DNA of 9,699 nt from an uncultured Clostridia bacterium (GTDB taxonomy: Bacteria; Bacillota; Clostridia; TANB77; CAG-508): NCBI GenBank assembly GCA_944393305.1, contig CALXZS010000040.1, positions 1-9,699 on the forward strand, read 5' to 3'. Every line of letters begins with the position of its first letter. The stretch's first letter is position 1. The notes beneath the pieces were generated by a model. The model did no database searches. It saw only the letters and a list, made by a program, of their open reading frames with translations, and was not told the origin of the DNA. Position numbers and translations under genes: made by a program. This document shows, one piece after another, positions 6,023 to 9,699 of this stretch.

Positions 6023-7942
6023 TTAAATAAATATATTAAAAATTAAATTAACAATCATACACATTATTATTCCAATAACAGTAGGTAGTATAAATGAAAC
6101 AAAACACCATTTCCAACTTTTTGTTTCTTTTTTTATTGTAAGTAATGTTGTAGCACAAGGAAAATGCAATAGTGAAAATAACATTACATTAATAGCTGTT
6201 ACAATTGTCCAACCATTATTAGATAAAATTTCAAAAATACTATGAATATTACTCATATCTACTAAACTTCCAGCTTGCATATAGCACATAAGAATAATTG
6301 GAAGAACTATTTCATTTGCAGGAAGACCAAGAATAAATGCAGTTAAGATATATCCATCCAATCCCATAAGCCTTGCAAATGGGTCAAAGAAGTTAGCCAC
6401 ATATGTTAGTAAACTCAAATCGGCAATATGTATATTAGAAAGAATCCATAATATAATGCCAGCAGGAACAGCAACGCTTAATGCTCTTCCTAATACAAAT
6501 AAAATTCTATCAACTAAAGAATGAACTAATATTTTTCCAATTTGAGGTTTTCTATAAGGTGGAAGCTCTAATAAAGTACAATCAGTAGAACCTTTTAAAA
6601 TAGTTTTAGATAGCACATATGATACTAAAAAAGTAAAACCTATACCTATGCAAATAACTATAAAAACTATAAATGTAGATATTAAACTGGATTTCAAGGT
6701 TTCACCAGAATAAATAGCACCACTGAAAAATATTGTAGCAATTGTAATTAAAAATGGAAATCGTCCATTACATGGTACAAAGCTATTTGTAAGTATTGCA
6801 ATTAATCTTTCACGTTTAGAACTTATAATTCTACAACCAATAACACCAGCAGCATTACAGCCAAAACCCATGCACATTGTTAGTGCTTGCTTTCCAGAAG
6901 AACAACATTTTTTGAAACATTTATCTAAATTAAAAGCAATTCTAGGTAAATATCCTAAGTCTTCTAATAAAGTAAATAAAGGAAAGAATATTGCAAGTGG
7001 TGGAAGCATAACACTTATAATCCAAGTTACAGTTTTGTATATTCCGTCAAAAAGTAATGAAATCAGCCAAGCAGGTGCAGAAATATTTATAAAAATATTT
7101 CTAAGCCACGGCTCTATGCTTGCAAATAAATTAGATAAAAGTTCTGAAGGGTAATTGGCTCCTACTATTGTTATCCAAAAAATTAAGCAGAAAAATAAAA
7201 TCATAATAGGAATACCAAACTTCTTAGATGTGAGAATTCTATCAATTCTTTTATCTCTTTCATTATAGTTTTGATTTTCAATACTGCAAACTTTCTCAGA
7301 TATATTATGAGCTTTTTCAAATACTTTAGATAAAAATGTTTCATCATCATTTTGTACTTCTATTTTGTTTGGAGAAAATATTAGATTTCCCTCACAAGCA
7401 TTATATAAAGTATTTTCTAAATTAGTTAAAGTTTTCTTTTTTCTAGCAATAGTTCCAACTACTGGTATTCCAAGTAAATTGGAAAGTTTACCTATATCTA
7501 CACTTATACCTTTTTTCTTAGCTTCATCTAATAAATTTACACAAACGATTACTTTAGGTGTTAAATTCATTATTTGGAAAACTAAATTTAAATTTCTTTC
7601 TAAACAGGTAGCATCAACAATAACTAAAGTGACATCAGCTTTGCCAGAACTGATGTAATTTCGTGCTATTTTTTCCTCTTCAGAATCTGCTATTAAAGAA
7701 TAGGTTCCAGGAATATCTACTAATAAATACCTTTTATTTTTGTAATTGCATATTCCGGCAGCATTTTCGACAGTTTTACCAGTCCAATTTCCAGTGTGTT
7801 GGTGCATTCCAGTTAAGCTATTGAATATGGTAGATTTACCTACGTTAGGATTTCCGGCAATAGCAATTGTATAATCAACATTATTAAAATCTTCAATATT
7901 AGAAATAACTTTTTTACCAGTAGAATTTTTAGATAGTCCCAT
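6023..7942 (-). CDS. feoB: Ferrous iron transport protein B (FeoB), compact form
   Basis: This 639-aa membrane GTPase imports Fe(II). The cytoplasmic G domain has G1 GNPNVGKST (30-38), a G2 region GNWTGKTVE (51-59, versus the common GNWPGVTVE), G3 DIPGTYSL (76-83), G4 NLLD (136-139, the relaxed form typical of FeoB) and a G5-like GTIA near 160. A helical linker leads to the membrane part, with two gate repeats. The first contains FTLLEDLGYLPRIAF and MGFGCNAAGVIGCR followed by SKRERL and SFVPCNGRFPF; the FeoB_C region has LELPPYRKPQ. It is shorter than the roughly 770 residues of the E. coli protein. AGGAGG at 7948-7953, 5 nt before the ATG, fixes the start; the reading frame stays open 61 codons further upstream but that part has no ribosome site. 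No feoA or feoC is adjacent, and no clear Fur box or promoter was seen upstream. Confidence 0.95.
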   Translation of the reverse strand: MGLSKNSTGKKVISNIEDFNNVDYTIAIAGNPNVGKSTIFNSLTGMHQHTGNWTGKTVENAAGICNYKNKRYLLVDIPGTYSLIADSEEEKIARNYISSGKADVTLVIVDATCLERNLNLVFQIMNLTPKVIVCVNLLDEAKKKGISVDIGKLSNLLGIPVVGTIARKKKTLTNLENTLYNACEGNLIFSPNKIEVQNDDETFLSKVFEKAHNISEKVCSIENQNYNERDKRIDRILTSKKFGIPIMILFFCLIFWITIVGANYPSELLSNLFASIEPWLRNIFINISAPAWLISLLFDGIYKTVTWIISVMLPPLAIFFPLFTLLEDLGYLPRIAFNLDKCFKKCCSSGKQALTMCMGFGCNAAGVIGCRIISSKRERLIAILTNSFVPCNGRFPFLITIATIFFSGAIYSGETLKSSLISTFIVFIVICIGIGFTFLVSYVLSKTILKGSTDCTLLELPPYRKPQIGKILVHSLVDRILFVLGRALSVAVPAGIILWILSNIHIADLSLLTYVANFFDPFARLMGLDGYILTAFILGLPANEIVLPIILMCYMQAGSLVDMSNIHSIFEILSNNGWTIVTAINVMLFSLLHFPCATTLLTIKKETKSWKWCFVSFILPTVIGIIMCMIVNLIFNIFI

Positions 7943-7947
7943 ATATA

Positions 7948-7953
7948 CCTCCT
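7948..7953 (-). promoter_or_regulatory. Ribosome binding site that fixes the feoB start
   Basis: Read on the minus strand this is a perfect AGGAGG, 5 nt before ATG at 7942. It shows that the open frame extending to 8125 is not all coding, and trims 61 codons that would also overlap the divergent gene at 8053. Confidence 0.9.
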
Positions 7954-8008
7954 GTTTAAGAATATGTATAAGGTTTGTACAAATATAACTGTTGGAATTA
8001 AAAAAGTA

Positions 8009-8037
8009 TTGCATAATAAATTTAGTTATGATATATT
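8009..8037 (+). promoter_or_regulatory. Candidate extended -10 promoter for the acetyltransferase gene
   Basis: TTGCAT (8009-8014) is followed after 17 bp by TATATT (8032-8037), with the extended TG one base upstream (8029-8030). The -35 box is weak (only TTG matches) but the -10 is good. Predicted transcription starts near 8044, only about 9 nt before the ATG at 8053, leaving no room for a normal ribosome site. Confidence 0.45.
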
Positions 8038-8052
8038 TAAGAAGACAATAAA

Positions 8053-8767
8053 ATGGAAGAATATAAAAAGTTTTTAGGAATAAGTAACTTACAAGAAAAA
8101 AAGGATATAGATGTATATCAAACAAATAATAGAGAAATATTATTAAGTGGAAAATTTTATTATCCGGTTATAATTGTTAAGAGTAATAACAAAATTATTA
8201 TATCTTGTTCTTCGATGTATGATTTTAAAAAATATATAAAAGGAAAAGAATATATATATGAAGATTTAATGAAATTTTCTCAAAACAATTTTAGAAAATA
8301 TGAGATAAAAGAAATGTATAGACTATATAAGATAAAAGAGAATTTAAAAATAAATTGTAATGAAGTAGAATTATTAAATGAGACAGTTAAAATGAATTTT
8401 TTTAATATTGTGAAAAGAAAACAGGATATAGAATATAAAAACGAAAAGTGGGAAGAGTTTAATAATGTAAAAGCACCTTATCGGAATTAATTATGGTATT
8501 ATAAAAGAAAACAAAATTGTTTCTATGGGGTATGTTTCAAATATTATAGATAATTTAGCAAATATAGTAATTCAAACAGAAGAAGAATATAGAAATCTCG
8601 GATATGCGACAAAAGTAGTCGAGAAGATTTCAAGAGAATGCATACAAAAAGGTATTATTCCAACATATTGGGTAGAAACAAAAAATAAAATTTCAATGAA
8701 CGTAGCTAAAAATGTTGGATTTAGATTGATTAGCAAAGAAATTGTTTTAAAAGTAATAGAAAAATAA
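8053..8767 (+). pseudogene. GNAT-family N-acetyltransferase gene interrupted by a frameshift
   Basis: Two reading frames make one gene. The first runs from ATG 8053 and stops at 8490. The second opens at 8471, right after an in-frame stop at 8468-8470, and runs to the TAA at 8765-8767. Skipping one base near 8470 (context GTAAAAGCAC) joins them into about 237 aa. The joined C-terminal half reads as a GNAT domain: YGIIKENKIVSMGYVSN, then TEEEYRNLGYAT with the acetyl-CoA-binding R-x-x-G-x-A loop, and NVAKNVGFR. The N-terminal half resembles the extra domain of clostridial GNAT proteins such as the GNAT_acetyltran family. The ATG at 8525 has no ribosome site, so the second part is not an independent gene. 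The substrate is unknown. A true mutation, a sequencing error in the short A-run, or recoding are all possible; one of the first two is most likely. A stop at 8038-8040 limits the start to 8053. Confidence 0.8.
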
Positions 8768-8795
8768 AGGAGAAACAAGAGAAAGGGGAAATAAA

Positions 8796-9446
8796 ATGGA
8801 GAAAAAAACAAAGGCAAAAAAGAAATATGTGGGAAGGTCAATATTAATAATTTTAGCATTAATACTAATTATATTTTTAATATTAATCTTTAGAAAAGTA
8901 ATAATTTTAAGTAAAATAAGTGGAATTACAATAGGATATGCTAACCAAGATAATTTTTATGGAGAAATGTATACATATGATAATAAAAATTTTAGTGTAA
9001 TAAAAACATATAGGTTAGATGGTAATTATCTTACAACTGTTTCTTTGTATGCAAATGGAAATGAAGAACATAGAAAAATTACAATGTATAAAAATGGTGA
9101 TGAAGAGTTAAGCTTAATAGAAGCAGGAGATAATAAAACTGTAATAAATAATGATTATACTATTCCGATAAATTCAAGCGTAGTTAATTCATACAATTAC
9201 CAAAATAGTATTTGGGATAGAATTAGATTAGCATTAGTTTTTAAGATAACAAAACAAGAATTATATTCAAAAGAATGTTATGTACTTGAAAATAATAATT
9301 GGAAAATATATATAGATTCAAACACTGGATTGTTAGTTAGAGAAGAACAAAATAGCTATGTTAGAGATTATTTTTATGAACTAAATACTGTAAGCCAAGA
9401 AGATTTACAAAAACCTGATACAACTGGCTTTAAAGAAGCAAGGTAA
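8796..9446 (+). CDS. Small membrane-anchored hypothetical protein
   Basis: This is a 216-aa protein that I cannot assign to a named family. A lysine-rich N-terminus (MEKKTKAKKK) precedes one hydrophobic segment at about residues 15-32, predicting a signal anchor with the C-terminal part outside. The soluble part looks all-beta, with alternating polar and aromatic strands. It ends with the pattern CYVLENNNWKIYIDSNTG, then LLVREE and DYFYELNTV, and later KPDTTGFKEA. That pattern recalls LolA/LppX-like beta-sheet folds found in exported Firmicute proteins, but this is a weak resemblance. AAGGGGA at 8783-8789 is 7 nt before the ATG. It begins 28 nt after the frameshifted acetyltransferase and probably shares its transcript; a second purine-rich AAAGGAG at 8766-8772 overlaps the upstream stop without a start codon at the right distance. 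A strong terminator follows at 9504. Confidence 0.8.
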   Translation: MEKKTKAKKKYVGRSILIILALILIIFLILIFRKVIILSKISGITIGYANQDNFYGEMYTYDNKNFSVIKTYRLDGNYLTTVSLYANGNEEHRKITMYKNGDEELSLIEAGDNKTVINNDYTIPINSSVVNSYNYQNSIWDRIRLALVFKITKQELYSKECYVLENNNWKIYIDSNTGLLVREEQNSYVRDYFYELNTVSQEDLQKPDTTGFKEAR

Positions 9447-9503
9447 ATTAATATAATTAAAATGGTATTGATTTAAACTAAATGCGACTGAAAACATAGA
9501 AAG

Positions 9504-9543
9504 ACTATGCTTTTTAGACGAATCTAAAAGGTGTAGTTTTTTT
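9504..9543 (+). terminator. Intrinsic terminator after the small anchored protein
   Basis: A 15-bp stem pairs ACTATGCTTTTTAGA (9504-9518) with TCTAAAAGGTGTAGT (9523-9537), including three G-U pairs, across a CGAA tetraloop (9519-9522). Seven T's follow at 9537-9543. The G-U pairs make it strong only in the plus-strand transcript. It lies 57 nt after the stop codon at 9446. Confidence 0.85.
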
Positions 9544-9558
9544 ATACAATAAATTGAA

Positions 9559-9607
9559 ATCGACACAGTTCCATTTTTATATTGTCAAAAACTGTCGGAA
9601 TTTGACA
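9559..9607. promoter_or_regulatory. Cluster of TGTC/GACA half-sites, possible regulator binding region
   Basis: Four short related motifs fall within 47 bp: CGACA (9561-9565, TGTCG on the other strand), TGTCAAA (9583-9589), TGTCGGA (9593-9599) and TTTGACA (9601-9607, TGTCAAA on the other strand). Each differs from the Spo0A box core TGTCGAA by one or two bases. The last overlaps the TTGACA promoter box. In AT-rich DNA some of this may be chance. Confidence 0.3.
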
Positions 9608-9630
9608 TACGATTTTACTTGTAATATATG
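9602..9630 (+). promoter_or_regulatory. Candidate promoter for a gene beyond the right edge
   Basis: A perfect -35 box TTGACA (9602-9607) is followed after 17 bp by TATATG (9625-9630), which matches four of six -10 positions. No open reading frame begins before the window ends, so the target gene would lie to the right with a leader of at least 60 nt. Confidence 0.4.
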
Positions 9631-9656
9631 GAAAAGTATGGTAAAGTATATAAATA

Positions 9657-9670
9657 ATTATTCGAATAAT
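9657..9670. repeat. Perfect 14-bp palindrome, operator-like
   Basis: ATTATTCGAATAAT is its own reverse complement, centred between 9663 and 9664. It extends to 20 bp (9654-9673) with one mismatched pair. It lies just downstream of the candidate promoter at 9602-9630, where a repressor operator would be expected. The CG centre inside otherwise A/T-only sequence makes it stand out. Confidence 0.5.
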
Positions 9671-9699
9671 AATCAAAGAAATTTTTTTCAAAAGATTCA

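Noticed and set aside
6870..7154. Plus-strand reading frame of 94 codons inside feoB
   Set aside because: It is a shadow of feoB, which has clear motifs across the same bases, and it has no ribosome site. The other opposite-strand frames within genes were dismissed for the same reason.
7943..8052. Fur-type iron box upstream of feoB
   Set aside because: I looked for a GATAATnATTATC-like inverted repeat on both strands and found none convincing, only AT-rich sequence.
7943..8125. N-terminal extension of FeoB by 61 residues on the minus strand
   Set aside because: The frame is open, but a perfect AGGAGG lies before the internal ATG at 7942. The extra residues are low-complexity hydrophobic translation of intergenic DNA and overlap the divergent gene.
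8525..8767. Independent 80-aa protein starting at ATG 8525
   Set aside because: There is no ribosome site before it. The frame continues upstream to 8471 with GNAT-like residues, so it is the 3' part of a broken gene.

Overview
The window is a strongly AT-rich stretch of bacterial chromosome. Strong AGGAGG-type ribosome sites, short gaps, overlapping genes, and A/T-ending codons point to a low-GC Firmicute, most likely a Clostridia-class anaerobe. TGA is used as an ordinary stop (it ends rimO) and TGG encodes Trp, which argues against a Mycoplasma-type code. No tRNA, rRNA, CRISPR array or intact transposase gene is visible.

Layout. Bases 1-120 carry two imperfect 20-bp direct repeats that resemble the terminal repeats of an IS21-type insertion sequence, probably the edge or remnant of an element lying to the left. 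A near-consensus promoter follows (TTGTCA-17-TATAAT) and drives a membrane-anchored CapA-type metallophosphatase (179-1378). Next is a plus-strand run of rimO (ribosomal protein S12 methylthiotransferase), a GT4 glycosyltransferase overlapping it by ATGA, a PlsC-type acyltransferase overlapping the glycosyltransferase by 17 nt, and a large exported protein of unknown function (4640-5959). A long stem with A/T flanks at 5972-6012 ends this run and also serves the convergent feoB on the minus strand (6023-7942). Divergent from feoB is a GNAT acetyltransferase split by a one-base frameshift (8053-8767), then a small membrane-anchored hypothetical protein (8796-9446) and a strong terminator (9504-9543). 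The last 150 bases hold no gene. They have the look of a control region for a gene beyond the right edge: a TTGACA box, several TGTC/GACA half-sites and a perfect 14-bp palindrome.

How the genes fit together. The glycosyltransferase and acyltransferase are translationally coupled and may together make a membrane glycolipid or its precursor; this is inference from context. RimO (translation) and FeoB (ferrous iron uptake) are housekeeping functions. RimO needs two iron-sulfur clusters, but nothing in the sequence ties it to the FeoB locus. Three proteins share one plan, an N-terminal membrane anchor with an extracytoplasmic domain, so the window is rich in cell-surface functions.

I do not see a clear undescribed multi-gene system. 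The points most worth a second look are the frameshifted acetyltransferase, the insertion-sequence-like left edge, the operator-like structures at the right edge, the orphan compact FeoB, and the coupled glycosyltransferase/acyltransferase pair.
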